The notes beneath the pieces are model-generated. The model had not been told where the DNA came from. It did no database searches and worked only from the letters and a program-made list of their open reading frames with translations. Both the position numbers and the translations under genes were made by a program. Positions 47,340-56,374 of a stretch of DNA of 64,000 nucleotides are shown one piece after another. Source of the stretch: Lachnospiraceae bacterium (GTDB taxonomy: Bacteria > Bacillota > Clostridia > Lachnospirales > Lachnospiraceae); the NCBI GenBank assembly GCA_017518735.1, contig JAFWTY010000027.1, forward strand, positions 1 through 64,000, in the 5' to 3' direction. Each line of letters begins with the position of its first letter. Positions within the stretch are counted from its first letter, which is position 1.

Positions 47340-47915
47340 ATGAAACTACTCGAAGACAGAATCCGCAAGGACGGAAATGTAAAAGAAGGAAACATTTTAA
47401 AGGTGGATGCCTTCTTAAATCACCAGATGGATGTGGAACTCTTCCACGAAATGGGAGAGGAATGGAAGCGACTTTTTGCAGACAAAAAGATTAACAAAAT
47501 CCTGACCATCGAGGCTTCCGGTATCGGAATTGCCTGTGTTGCGGCCGAGTTTTTTCATGTGCCTGTCGTTTTTGCAAAGAAAACACAGGGTGTCAACTTG
47601 GACGGTGAACTGTTAACCGCAAAGGTTGAGTCCTTCACCAAGAAGAAAGTCTATGACATTGTCGTTTCGAAGAAGTTTTTGGGCCCCGAGGATCATGTCT
47701 TGATCATCGATGACTTTCTCGCCAACGGCTGTGCCGTAAACGGATTGATGGAACTGCTTAGTCAGGCGGGCGCAACGCTCGAAGGAGTCGGCATTGCAAT
47801 CGAGAAAGGCTTTCAGGCCGGCGGAGATGCCCTCCGCGCCAAAGGAATCAAACTCGAATCTCTTGCCATCGTCCAGTCCATGGACGCCGCTACAGGCGAA
47901 ATCATTTTCCGATAA
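47340..47915 (+). CDS. xpt: xanthine phosphoribosyltransferase
   Basis: Converts xanthine and PRPP to XMP in purine salvage. It has 191 residues starting at ATG 47340-47342, behind AAAGGAG. The PRPP-binding motif is [18 protein letters not shown] (about 120-137), and the N-terminal part [32 protein letters not shown] is diagnostic of Xpt. The short leader lacks the guanine riboswitch known from B. subtilis xpt. It is divergent from the nucleoside importer and shares its promoter region. Confidence 0.97.
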   Translation: MKLLEDRIRKDGNVKEGNILKVDAFLNHQMDVELFHEMGEEWKRLFADKKINKILTIEASGIGIACVAAEFFHVPVVFAKKTQGVNLDGELLTAKVESFTKKKVYDIVVSKKFLGPEDHVLIIDDFLANGCAVNGLMELLSQAGATLEGVGIAIEKGFQAGGDALRAKGIKLESLAIVQSMDAATGEIIFR

Positions 47916-47934
47916 TTCTTATCATTCAGGAATA

Positions 47935-47965
47935 AAAAAGCTGCCGGTAAAACCGACAGCTTTTT
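47935..47965. terminator. bidirectional terminator between xpt and mscL
   Basis: AAAAAGCTG-C-CGGT pairs with ACCG-A-CAGCTTTTT (one mismatch). The A/T-rich outer arms provide T-runs on both strands. Confidence 0.85.
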
Positions 47966-47981
47966 GTTTATTCTTTCTTCA

Positions 47982-48458
47982 TTATTCTGCAGCTTCAGCA
48001 GGCTGATCAGATGTACAATGAGGGCACTTGGTAGCCTCGATGTTGATTTCGGATTTGCAGAAAGGACAGATTTTCGTGGTAGGAGCTTCTTCCTTCACTT
48101 CTTCTTTCTTCTTTAACTTCTTTGCGGAATCGAAGAGTTTGTTCATTCCCTTGATTAAGAGGAAGAGAACAAGTGCCAGAATGAGGAAGTTGATTATCTG
48201 CGTTACAAAATCGCCCCAGTTAATCGACATTGCAAGTCTTTCTTCCGCGTCTTCGATTGCTTCGTAGTTTACCCAGGGAAGTTTGATCACGCCACCGATT
48301 TCGGTTCCGCCGAAGGATTTTATAAGCGGATTGATGAAGTCAGCGGTGAGTGCTGCTACGATTCCTCCGAATGCGCCACCGATGATAACACCGATAGCCA
48401 TGTCCATTACGTTACCTTTTAACGCAAATTCCTTGAATTCCTGAAAAAATTTTTTCAT
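47982..48458 (-). CDS. mscL: large-conductance mechanosensitive channel MscL with a C-terminal zinc ribbon
   Basis: Osmotic safety valve, 158 residues. The MscL core has the first span around 15-42 (VMDMAIGVIIGGAFGGIVAALTADFINP) and the second around 84-104, with the usual N-terminal FxxEFKEFALKGN helix. After a Lys/Glu linker comes an added zinc ribbon with Cys131, Cys134, Cys145 and Cys148 (CPFC...CPHC). The normal cytoplasmic helix bundle is largely replaced by this domain. It lies next to K+ transport genes. Confidence 0.96.
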   Translation of the reverse strand: MKKFFQEFKEFALKGNVMDMAIGVIIGGAFGGIVAALTADFINPLIKSFGGTEIGGVIKLPWVNYEAIEDAEERLAMSINWGDFVTQIINFLILALVLFLLIKGMNKLFDSAKKLKKKEEVKEEAPTTKICPFCKSEINIEATKCPHCTSDQPAEAAE

Positions 48459-48536
48459 CTTGAAAAACCCTCCTTTTTGTTTTTTCGTCCCAGCGAAATA
48501 CTTTTCTTTATTTAATCGTTTGATAAACCCAAACGT

Positions 48537-49766
48537 TTAAATCTTGCCTTCCTGGTACATAGCGATCATGTACTCTACGATTTCCGGATCAAACTGTGTA
48601 CCGGAGTTGTTTCGAAGTTCTGCCAAAATCTTGTTCTTCGGCAGACGGTTTCGATAGCAACGATCGGAGTTCATTGCATCGAATGCATCCGCCACGTTGA
48701 TGATTCTTGCATAGAGCGGAATCTCTTTTCCGATCAGGCCCTGCGGATATCCTTTTCCGTCATAACGCTCGTGGTGATACAATGCACCGTCGCGGATACC
48801 TGGCAGGGAAGCAAAGTTTTCGAGCATCTGTCCGCCTTTGACGGTATGCTGCTTGATGACTTCTCTTTCTTCCTCGGTTAACGGTCCCCTCTTATTGAGG
48901 ACTTCGTCCGGGATGGCTATTTTTCCGCAGTCATGCATCAGACCCATATAGCCGATCATCTTAATCTCTTCTTCGTTCATTCCCATTCGTTTTCCGATCT
49001 TCTGGGAGTAGAACGAAACTCTGGTCGAATGACCTTTGGTATATTCATCTTTCGCATCAATGAAGTTTGCAAAAACCTGCATCGTCTCTTCAATGATGTG
49101 CTCGTCGTGTTCTTTCTGACGTCTTAACTTTCTGGTACGGGCATTGTTCATAAGCCATGCCGTCAGCCATACAACCCATATGCCGAGGCCAATGGAGGAA
49201 ATCCAGAATTCCTTATAATCCGGAAGGATGGTTTCGTAGAAACCGCGGAATTCAAAATCCGTAAAATCCAGTACCGCATCGGAATACAATACAAATCCGA
49301 AGGTCTTGCTCTCGCCCTTGGGAATCTTGTTTAAGTAGTCCGCCGGCATGAAACCGATACTCGTTCCGTTGTTGGTATATTCTCCGTTCCAGGAGGAATC
49401 GATGATTCCTTCGGCCGTCGTTCCGGTTCTTCCGTTCGGCATATAGATGGTCATGGACCAGTCTACGATTGCCTTACCGCTGTTGTTATAGATTACACCG
49501 TCGTATTCGGCTCCGGTTAAAACCTTTCCCGTAAGTTCGGCGGATGTCCAGTACTTGGTCTCTTCGAGTGTGACAAACTCGCTCTTGCGGAGATTGTTCG
49601 GTTCCTCGGGGTCGCCCGTGCGGTCCTGAAGACTGATGGTCGTGACAAACTCCTGCGTATTGTCCATCTTGCACCGAATTATGGTAAAAACAAACAAAAA
49701 CAGCAATATGGCAAGGCTGATCGCAAATACCGCTATGGCTCTTTTTTCGGTTTTATCCATCTTCAT
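48537..49766 (-). CDS. membrane-bound HD-GYP phosphodiesterase with a CBM2-like sensor domain
   Basis: A 409-residue protein: membrane span (about 10-30), extracellular domain (about 35-185), second span (about 187-206), cytoplasmic HD-GYP domain (about 225-405). The catalytic HD is in LMHDCGKIAIPDEVLNK (H278, D279) and the GYP motif in HHERYDGKGYP (about 331-341), so c-di-GMP hydrolysis is likely. The extracellular part (about 80-165) resembles a family-2 carbohydrate-binding module: IYNNSGKAIVDWSMTIYMP, SSWNGEYTNNG, and PADYLNKIPKGESKTFGF match the CBM2 Asn/Trp/Gly-Phe pattern. The start is ATG 49764-49766, because the next in-frame ATG upstream lies inside the promoter. Ligand unknown. Confidence 0.85.
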   Translation of the reverse strand: MKMDKTEKRAIAVFAISLAILLFLFVFTIIRCKMDNTQEFVTTISLQDRTGDPEEPNNLRKSEFVTLEETKYWTSAELTGKVLTGAEYDGVIYNNSGKAIVDWSMTIYMPNGRTGTTAEGIIDSSWNGEYTNNGTSIGFMPADYLNKIPKGESKTFGFVLYSDAVLDFTDFEFRGFYETILPDYKEFWISSIGLGIWVVWLTAWLMNNARTRKLRRQKEHDEHIIEETMQVFANFIDAKDEYTKGHSTRVSFYSQKIGKRMGMNEEEIKMIGYMGLMHDCGKIAIPDEVLNKRGPLTEEEREVIKQHTVKGGQMLENFASLPGIRDGALYHHERYDGKGYPQGLIGKEIPLYARIINVADAFDAMNSDRCYRNRLPKNKILAELRNNSGTQFDPEIVEYMIAMYQEGKI

Positions 49767-49801
49767 GGCAAAAACCCCTTCTCTCCTGTCACATCTACTA
49801 A

Positions 49802-49830
49802 ATTGTAGCATAAAGGCTCTGTTTCTTCAA
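49802..49830 (-). promoter_or_regulatory. promoter of the HD-GYP gene
   Basis: Minus-strand TTGAAG (49825-49830), 17-base spacer, TACAAT (49802-49807). It lies 6 bases from the end of the upstream K+ channel gene and gives the HD-GYP gene a separate transcript start. Confidence 0.7.
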
Positions 49831-49835
49831 TGAAA

Positions 49836-51017
49836 TCAGTCTTCCTTTTTCGCATTAATCAAAAGAATTACATCGCCGGATTTGATCTCGGTATCTCCGG
49901 TCGGAACAATGTTCTGGTTCTTCCTGCGGATTCTTACAAGAAGCTCTCTTCTGGTAATATTTAAGTCCTTCACCTTCTTGCCGACCCACGGATTTTCGTG
50001 CTTGATAATCACCTCGGACAGTACGATGTCGTCATCCTCCGGCTCATAGAAGTGGGCACCGAGAATCATGCGGTCTCCGCTTTCAATGACATCGATTCCC
50101 CTCGGAATCAGCATAACGCCGTCGCGTTCGATCGCAACCACAATGACCTCGGGCGGAAGAACGATATCTTTAATGGCCTTTCCGGCCCAGGGATGTTTGC
50201 TGTTCATATCGCAAACCACGAAATGAATGTCATGCTTTTCTTCGGAATTTGCAAGGGTTTTGATTTTTGTATACTGCTCCACAAATCCTGCGGAAATAAT
50301 ACCGGTGGGAATGGCAACCATGCCGACGCCTAAGAAGGAAATGATAATTGCCATGATTTTTCCGAGTGTCGTGATCGGATAAATGTCACCGTAACCTACG
50401 GTTAACAGAGTCGATACGCTCCACCAGATTCCGGAAAACGCATTCTCGAATGCTTCCGGCTGTGCATCGTGCTCCGCCCCATACATGCAAAGGGAAGATG
50501 CCAGAGTTAGAATCAGGATCATCGTAACACAGGAAATGATCTGGTTCTTTTTTTCTTTTAAGACATTGATGATTACATTGAACGCATCATACTGCGAGTT
50601 GATCTTGAAGAGTCTGAAAATTCGGACCACGCGGAAGATTCGAAAAGCCACCGCACCGCCCGGAATAAAGAACGGCAGGAAGGACGGCAGAATCGTAAGC
50701 AGGTCAACCAGTCCGTAGAATGAGAAAATAAAAAGAATACGTGCCAGGAAGGGATTTTTCTTCGGATAGAGATAATCCGCCGTAAGAATACGAAGAATAT
50801 ACTCCACCGTAAAAATACCCACCGTAACGTATTCCAGTATCGTCAGCGTGGAAGAAAACTTTTGGGCACTCTGAAAAGTCGAGTAAAAGGTCACAAAAAG
50901 ATTGACGAAAATCGTCAGCGTGATAAACAGATCAAAAACCGCACTGGGGATATCCGATTTGTTTCCGATCTGGATAATGTCAAATATTCTCTTGCGTACT
51001 TTCCCCTTTACTGCCAT
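49836..51017 (-). CDS. voltage-gated-type K+ channel with two C-terminal RCK_C domains
   Basis: A 393-residue channel with six spans. The S4-like helix has regularly spaced arginines (FRIFRVVRIFRLF, 126-137), and the selectivity filter is TVGYGD (206-211). The cytoplasmic part has two tandem TrkA_C/RCK_C modules (about 268-325 and 332-392), with no Rossmann-type RCK_N. Isolated RCK_C domains bind c-di-AMP in several Firmicutes K+ systems, so this may be a nucleotide-gated channel; cdaA is present at 18-19 kb. It lies 22 bases downstream of trkH. GAGGGGATT precedes the ATG. Confidence 0.9.
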   Translation of the reverse strand: MAVKGKVRKRIFDIIQIGNKSDIPSAVFDLFITLTIFVNLFVTFYSTFQSAQKFSSTLTILEYVTVGIFTVEYILRILTADYLYPKKNPFLARILFIFSFYGLVDLLTILPSFLPFFIPGGAVAFRIFRVVRIFRLFKINSQYDAFNVIINVLKEKKNQIISCVTMILILTLASSLCMYGAEHDAQPEAFENAFSGIWWSVSTLLTVGYGDIYPITTLGKIMAIIISFLGVGMVAIPTGIISAGFVEQYTKIKTLANSEEKHDIHFVVCDMNSKHPWAGKAIKDIVLPPEVIVVAIERDGVMLIPRGIDVIESGDRMILGAHFYEPEDDDIVLSEVIIKHENPWVGKKVKDLNITRRELLVRIRRKNQNIVPTGDTEIKSGDVILLINAKKED

Positions 51018-51039
51018 GTAATCCCCTCAAATTACCGCA

Positions 51040-52479
51040 TTAATGTTTCTTCCAAAGTCCCGGTGCCAGAAGCAGAAGAATCGGATACAGTTCCAGTCTT
51101 CCTGCCAGCATGTCAAAAATGATGACAATCTTGGAAAACCAGGAAAAGTTGGCAAATCCTCCGCAGGGACCAACCTCTCCGAGGCCGGGCCCGATGTTAT
51201 TTATGGTTGCAAGTACTGCCGTAAAGTTCGTCTCCATGTCAAACTTGTCCAGAGAAAGTAAGAATACGGAGATGGCATAAACGAGCATGAACACAACCAT
51301 GTATACCGATACGGAACGGACCATTTCCTTGTCGATGGTTTTTCCGTCCATTTCAAACGATTTTACGGAACGGGGATGAATAAATCCCTCCAGTTCGTTT
51401 TTGATGCTCTTCCACCAGATGACAAAACGGGAAATCTTCAGACCGCCGCCGGTACTTCCGGCACAGGCTCCGGTCAGCATCAGTACAATCAAGATGGTCT
51501 TGGAAAACGTAGGCCACAAATTAAAGTCCACCGTTGCAAATCCGGTCGTGGTGATGATGGAAGATACCTGAAATGCCGCGGTGCGGAAGGTTTCTCCGAT
51601 GCTGTCGTGGAACTTTAAGATGTTGTAGCCGATAAATACGGTACTGAGTAAAATCAGGGCAATGTACCAGCGCACTTCCTCGATGGAGAACGCTGCCTTG
51701 AATTTTTTCTTCAGAATGAAATAGTAAAAGTTAAAGTTAATACCAAACAATGCCATGAATACGGTAATCACCCACTGGGATGCTGCCGAGTAGGACGCAC
51801 AGCTGTCTCCTCGGATTCCGAATCCACCGGTGCCGGCCGTACCGAACGAAATACAGATTGCATCGAATACCGGCATTTTGGTAATCACCAGAATGATCAT
51901 CTCTGTGATGGTCATTGCAAAATAAATCAGGTAGAGTATTTTGGCGCTTTCCTTTACCTTCGGAACCAGTTTTCCGACGCTGGGTCCGGGGCTTTCCGCG
52001 CGCATCAAATTCATATTGTATCCGCCTACCATGGGCAGAACGGCAAGCAGGAAAATGAATACGCCCATACCGCCGATCCAGTGGGTAAAGCTTCTCCAGA
52101 TCAATGCCGTATGGCTCAATGCTTCAATGTCCGTTAAGATACTCGCACCGGTTGTTGTAAAGCCGGACACGGTTTCAAAAACAGCATCCACATAGTTGGG
52201 AATCTCTCCCGCAAGGGTGAACGGCAGAGCACCGATTAAGGACATTATGATCCAGGACAGTCCGACAACCGCAAAACCTTCCTTCGTAAAAAACTGCGGA
52301 TTTTTCGGTTTTCTGCGGATTAACAGGGCACCGATTGCCGCTTCAATGACCGCAACCACCAAAAACCAGATTCCCTGTCTTTCCTGGTAAATCAGTGAGG
52401 TAACACAAGGCAGCATCAGGAATGCTCCCTCTAATGTTATTACCCAGCCCAAAATGTAAAAAATAAATGAAAAGTTCAT
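51040..52479 (-). CDS. trkH: Trk-type K+ uptake membrane subunit
   Basis: K+ translocating subunit of the TrkH/KtrB family, 479 residues with four M1-P-M2 repeats. The P-loop filter glycines can be seen in TVSGFTTTGAS (about 104-114), FGTAGTGGFG, ITTTGFATVDF and NNIGPGLGEVG. It works with the NAD/ATP-binding regulator TrkA, encoded 18 bases upstream, to take up K+. Length and pattern are normal. Confidence 0.95.
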   Translation of the reverse strand: MNFSFIFYILGWVITLEGAFLMLPCVTSLIYQERQGIWFLVVAVIEAAIGALLIRRKPKNPQFFTKEGFAVVGLSWIIMSLIGALPFTLAGEIPNYVDAVFETVSGFTTTGASILTDIEALSHTALIWRSFTHWIGGMGVFIFLLAVLPMVGGYNMNLMRAESPGPSVGKLVPKVKESAKILYLIYFAMTITEMIILVITKMPVFDAICISFGTAGTGGFGIRGDSCASYSAASQWVITVFMALFGINFNFYYFILKKKFKAAFSIEEVRWYIALILLSTVFIGYNILKFHDSIGETFRTAAFQVSSIITTTGFATVDFNLWPTFSKTILIVLMLTGACAGSTGGGLKISRFVIWWKSIKNELEGFIHPRSVKSFEMDGKTIDKEMVRSVSVYMVVFMLVYAISVFLLSLDKFDMETNFTAVLATINNIGPGLGEVGPCGGFANFSWFSKIVIIFDMLAGRLELYPILLLLAPGLWKKH

Positions 52480-52497
52480 CTCTTCACATTCCCTGCC

Positions 52498-53859
52498 TTA
52501 GTTTGCAAGAATATCTTTAATATCTCCGAGTCCCGTATGGGTGGTAACCACGATAACCGTGTCGCCGACCTGAATGGTAGACTGACCGTTGGGGATAATG
52601 ATGGCTCCGCCACGGTTGATGCAACCAATCAGAACGTTTCTCTTTAACTTCAGCTCCATAAGGGGCACTCCGGTGATTTCCGATGCTTCGCGGATGAAAA
52701 ACTCCAGTGCTTCCACCTTTCCGTCCATCAGCTTATAAAGCGTCTCAACATTGGATCCGATGGAATTCTGCATAACTCGTACATGTTGTATGATGTAATC
52801 CGTCGTAATGTTCTTCGGTGCGATGATGCTTCCTGCCTGGAAGGTGGAAATCATATCGTCGAAGGAGATACGATTGATCTTGGTAATAATCTTTTTTGCC
52901 TTGGATACGGACTTCGCATACATGGAAAGGAAGAGGTTTGCCTCGTCGATTCCTGTCAGTGCCACGAAAGAATCACAGCTCTCAATGCCTTCCTCCATCA
53001 GCACATCCTTGTTGGTTGCATCGCCGTTAATGATGCAGGCCTTCGGAAGCAGTTCGGAAAGTTCCTCGCAGCGGGCTCTGTCGGAATCGATGATCTTGAC
53101 AACGGTGCCCATGTTGCGAAGCTGTGTGGCAAGATAGTATGCAATCATACCGCCGCCGACGATCATGGTATTCTTTACCTGATGCGTATCGACGCCGATT
53201 TTTTCAAAAAATTCCTTTGCATTTCTCGGTGTGGCCACAAAACTTACGCGGTCGTTTTCACGAAGAATGAAGGGACCGTTCGGGATAAAGGCATCCTCGC
53301 CTCTTTCCACGAAACAGATTAAGACATCACATTTGTATTTCTTCGACACATCGATCAGTGTCATGTTCTTTAACGGAGAATCCTCACCGATGAAGAAATT
53401 GAGAATCTCGACACGTCCGTGTGCGAACGTATCGATCTTGTCCGCGGAAGGGAAGCGTAAGATACGCGCGATTTCCGTTGCGGATGCATACTCGGGATTG
53501 ATAACCATCGAAAGACCGAGTTCTTCTTTGATATAGTCGATTTCCTTGCTGTAAACAGGGTTTCTGACTCTGGCGATTGTGGACGTATTACCGGCTTTCT
53601 TTGCAATCAGACAGCAAAGGAGGTTTAACTCATCCGAACCCGTAACCGCAATCAAAAGGTCTGACTGCTCTACGCCTGCTTCCTTCTGCACACTGTAGCT
53701 GGCTCCGTTTCCCACAACTCCCATACAGTCATAGGTATTGGTTGCTTCCGAAATTGCTTCGGAACGCGCATCGATGACCGTAATATCATGTTTTTCTCTG
53801 GAAAGCTGCTTGATCAGAGTCTGTCCGACTTTTCCGCATCCTACAATGATAATTTTCAT
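52498..53859 (-). CDS. trkA: Trk system regulatory subunit TrkA
   Basis: A 453-residue cytoplasmic protein with two RCK units. Both RCK_N Rossmann folds are clear: MKIIIVGCGKVGQTLIKQLS at the N-terminus and NTMIVGGGMIAYYLATQLRNMGT in the middle (about 230). Each is followed by an RCK_C domain (about 140-220 and 370-450). It gates TrkH in response to NADH/ATP and, in some Firmicutes, c-di-AMP. It is the first of the trkA-trkH-channel genes; AGGGAG precedes the ATG. Confidence 0.95.
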   Translation of the reverse strand: MKIIIVGCGKVGQTLIKQLSREKHDITVIDARSEAISEATNTYDCMGVVGNGASYSVQKEAGVEQSDLLIAVTGSDELNLLCCLIAKKAGNTSTIARVRNPVYSKEIDYIKEELGLSMVINPEYASATEIARILRFPSADKIDTFAHGRVEILNFFIGEDSPLKNMTLIDVSKKYKCDVLICFVERGEDAFIPNGPFILRENDRVSFVATPRNAKEFFEKIGVDTHQVKNTMIVGGGMIAYYLATQLRNMGTVVKIIDSDRARCEELSELLPKACIINGDATNKDVLMEEGIESCDSFVALTGIDEANLFLSMYAKSVSKAKKIITKINRISFDDMISTFQAGSIIAPKNITTDYIIQHVRVMQNSIGSNVETLYKLMDGKVEALEFFIREASEITGVPLMELKLKRNVLIGCINRGGAIIIPNGQSTIQVGDTVIVVTTHTGLGDIKDILAN

Positions 53860-53918
53860 ATCTTCTCCCTGCGCCGGTATTCATTACCGGTATCTGCACT
53901 AATGCCTCTTACGGCTGA

Positions 53919-56360
53919 TTACTTTACAACGATGTTGATGATTCTTCCCTTAACGTAAATCTCTTTGACAATCGTCTTGCCTTCGATGGAACGTTTAACG
54001 GCCTCGGAAGCCTTTGCCTTGGCGATGGCGGAATCGTTATCCTCGTCCACACCTACGAGCACGGTATCTTTAACCTTACCGTTAACCTGAACGCCGATTT
54101 CAATTTCATCGTCTTTAACCAGGTTCTCATCATACTTGGGCCATGCTTCGAATGCGATGGTGCCTTCGTGTCCAAGAATGCTCCACATCTCTTCACCTAC
54201 GTGAGGAGTGATGCAGGATAACATCTTGATGATGCCTTCGGCATATTCCTTCGGACAGCTGCCCTCTTTGTATGCTGCGTTCATAAAGATCATCATCTGG
54301 GAGATGGCGGTGTTGAATCCTAAGGACTCAAAGTCATCGGTCACCTTCTTGACGGTCTTATGATAGAGTTTTTCAAGGTTCGCTTTCTTGTCGTCATTTA
54401 AGTTGTCAGGGTTGGTAAAGAAGGTCCATACACGTCCGATGAATCTTCTTGCGCCCTCAACACCCTGCTTGCTCCAGGGCTTGGAAACCTCAAGGGGTCC
54501 CATGAACATTTCATAGAGTCTTAAGGTATCTGCGCCGTAATCTCTTACAATATCGCTCGGGTTAACCACAAATTCGGGGAAACGCTTACCCATCTTAATA
54601 CCATTTTCTCCAAGGATCATACCCTGGTGAACCAGTTTCTTAAACGGCTCTTTAACGGGGGATAAGCCCTTGTTGTAAAGGTATCTGTTCCAGATTCTGG
54701 AATACATTAAGTGGCCAACTGCATGCTCGGGACCGCCGATGTAAAGGTCAACCGGCATCCAGTGCTTCAATAATTCCTGATTGGCAAATTCGTTCTCGTT
54801 GTCGGGATCGATGTAACGGAAATAGTACCAGGAAGATCCTGCGGAGCCGGGCATCGTGGAGGTTTCTCTTTTGCCCTTGATTCCGTTATGATCGTACTGC
54901 TTCCACTCTACCGCATTCTCCAAAGGTGCCTTGCCACCCTCGCCCTTGTAATTCTCAAGTTCGGGAAGAATCAGGGGCAGTTCTTCGTCATCGAGTACAT
55001 GGATGGAACCGTCTTCCAGATGAACCACGGGAACCGGCTCGCCCCAGTAACGCTGACGGGCAAAAATCCATTCACGGAAATGATAGTTTACGCAACGTTT
55101 TGCAACACCCATTTTTTCCAGTTTCACGGTAATGGCTTCTTTTGCTTCTTCCACGGTCATTCCGGTGAACTCTTCGGAATTGACAAGCTTAAAGCCCTTG
55201 CCGAGATAGTCGTATTTTTCAAGCGCATGTTCGGAAACATCCTGATGGCCCGCTTCGTCGGAACCGTCGATAACCTGAATCATGTCGATATTGTGCGCAA
55301 TCGCATACTCGAAGTCACGCTGGTCGTGGGAGGGAACTGCCATTACCGCACCGGTTCCGTAGCTTGCAAGTACGAAGTCGCCGATGAACAGTTTTGCTTC
55401 TTTGCCGTTTACGGGGTTAATGCAGGTTACACCCTTTAACTCGCAACCGGACTTGGTTTTATTCAATTCGGTTCTGTCCATATCGTTCTTCTTTAAGGTT
55501 TCGTCGATATAGGCCTGAACCTCTTCTTTATTCTCGATTCTCGGCATCAACTGCTTTACGATCTCTCCGTCGGGAGCAAGTACCATGAAGGTGATACCGT
55601 AGATGGTCTCGATACAGGTTGTGAAAATGGAGAACTCTCCGCCGCCTACGATTTCAAATTTCACTTCCACACCTTCGGATTTGCCGATCCAGTGACGCTG
55701 CATATCCTTCGTGGACTTCGGCCAGTCGATTTCGTCAAGGCCTTCCAGAAGTTCTTCCGCAAAAGCAGGCTGATCGATAACCCACTGCTTCATGTTCTTA
55801 CGTACAACAGGGTAACCGCCACGCTCGCTCTTTCCGTCGATCACCTCGTCGTTGGAAAGTACGGTGCCAAGTTCTTCGCACCAGTTTACGGGCATGTCGA
55901 TGTATTTTGCATAGCCGTCCAAGTAAAGCTGTTTAAAGATCCACTGGGTCCATTTGTAAAACTTCGGATCGCTCGTTGCGACCATCTTGGACCAGTCATA
56001 GTCAAAACCGAGTTCCCTAAGCTGCTTAGAGAAGGTCTCGATATTTTTCTCCGTAAATCCGTTGGGATGGTTGCCGGTCGTTACCGCATACTGCTCTGCG
56101 GGAAGTCCGAAGGAGTCATATCCCATCGGATGGAGTACGTTATATCCCTGCATTCTTTTCATTCTGGATACGATATCCGTTGCGGTGTATCCTTCCGGGT
56201 GTCCGGCATGAAGGCCTACGCCCGACGGATACGGAAACATATCCAATGCATAAAATTTCGGCTTCGAGAAGTCCCAAACATCCGTCTTGAATGTCTGATG
56301 CTCTTCCCAATATTTCTGCCACTTTCTTTCAATCTCGGCAGGGTTGTAAATTCGTTCCAT
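53919..56360 (-). CDS. leuS: leucyl-tRNA synthetase
   Basis: Class I synthetase, 813 residues. The HIGH-type motif is in PYPSGVGLHAGHPEGYTATD (about 42-61). The editing domain (about 225-420) has VPSHDQRDFEYA and GTGAVMAVP. The KMSKS-type motif is read as KMGKR (in GIKMGKRFPEFVV, about 587-592). The adenylate side and the C-terminal tRNA-binding domain are complete. No T-box leader is visible, as the gene lies only 14 bases downstream of adenine deaminase. AAGGAG precedes the ATG. Confidence 0.97.
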   Translation of the reverse strand: MERIYNPAEIERKWQKYWEEHQTFKTDVWDFSKPKFYALDMFPYPSGVGLHAGHPEGYTATDIVSRMKRMQGYNVLHPMGYDSFGLPAEQYAVTTGNHPNGFTEKNIETFSKQLRELGFDYDWSKMVATSDPKFYKWTQWIFKQLYLDGYAKYIDMPVNWCEELGTVLSNDEVIDGKSERGGYPVVRKNMKQWVIDQPAFAEELLEGLDEIDWPKSTKDMQRHWIGKSEGVEVKFEIVGGGEFSIFTTCIETIYGITFMVLAPDGEIVKQLMPRIENKEEVQAYIDETLKKNDMDRTELNKTKSGCELKGVTCINPVNGKEAKLFIGDFVLASYGTGAVMAVPSHDQRDFEYAIAHNIDMIQVIDGSDEAGHQDVSEHALEKYDYLGKGFKLVNSEEFTGMTVEEAKEAITVKLEKMGVAKRCVNYHFREWIFARQRYWGEPVPVVHLEDGSIHVLDDEELPLILPELENYKGEGGKAPLENAVEWKQYDHNGIKGKRETSTMPGSAGSSWYYFRYIDPDNENEFANQELLKHWMPVDLYIGGPEHAVGHLMYSRIWNRYLYNKGLSPVKEPFKKLVHQGMILGENGIKMGKRFPEFVVNPSDIVRDYGADTLRLYEMFMGPLEVSKPWSKQGVEGARRFIGRVWTFFTNPDNLNDDKKANLEKLYHKTVKKVTDDFESLGFNTAISQMMIFMNAAYKEGSCPKEYAEGIIKMLSCITPHVGEEMWSILGHEGTIAFEAWPKYDENLVKDDEIEIGVQVNGKVKDTVLVGVDEDNDSAIAKAKASEAVKRSIEGKTIVKEIYVKGRIINIVVK

Positions 56361-56374
56361 TTTTTTATTTCTCC

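Noticed and set aside
56361..56374. A T-box leader for leuS
   Set aside because: Only 14 bases separate leuS from adenine deaminase, so there is no room for one.
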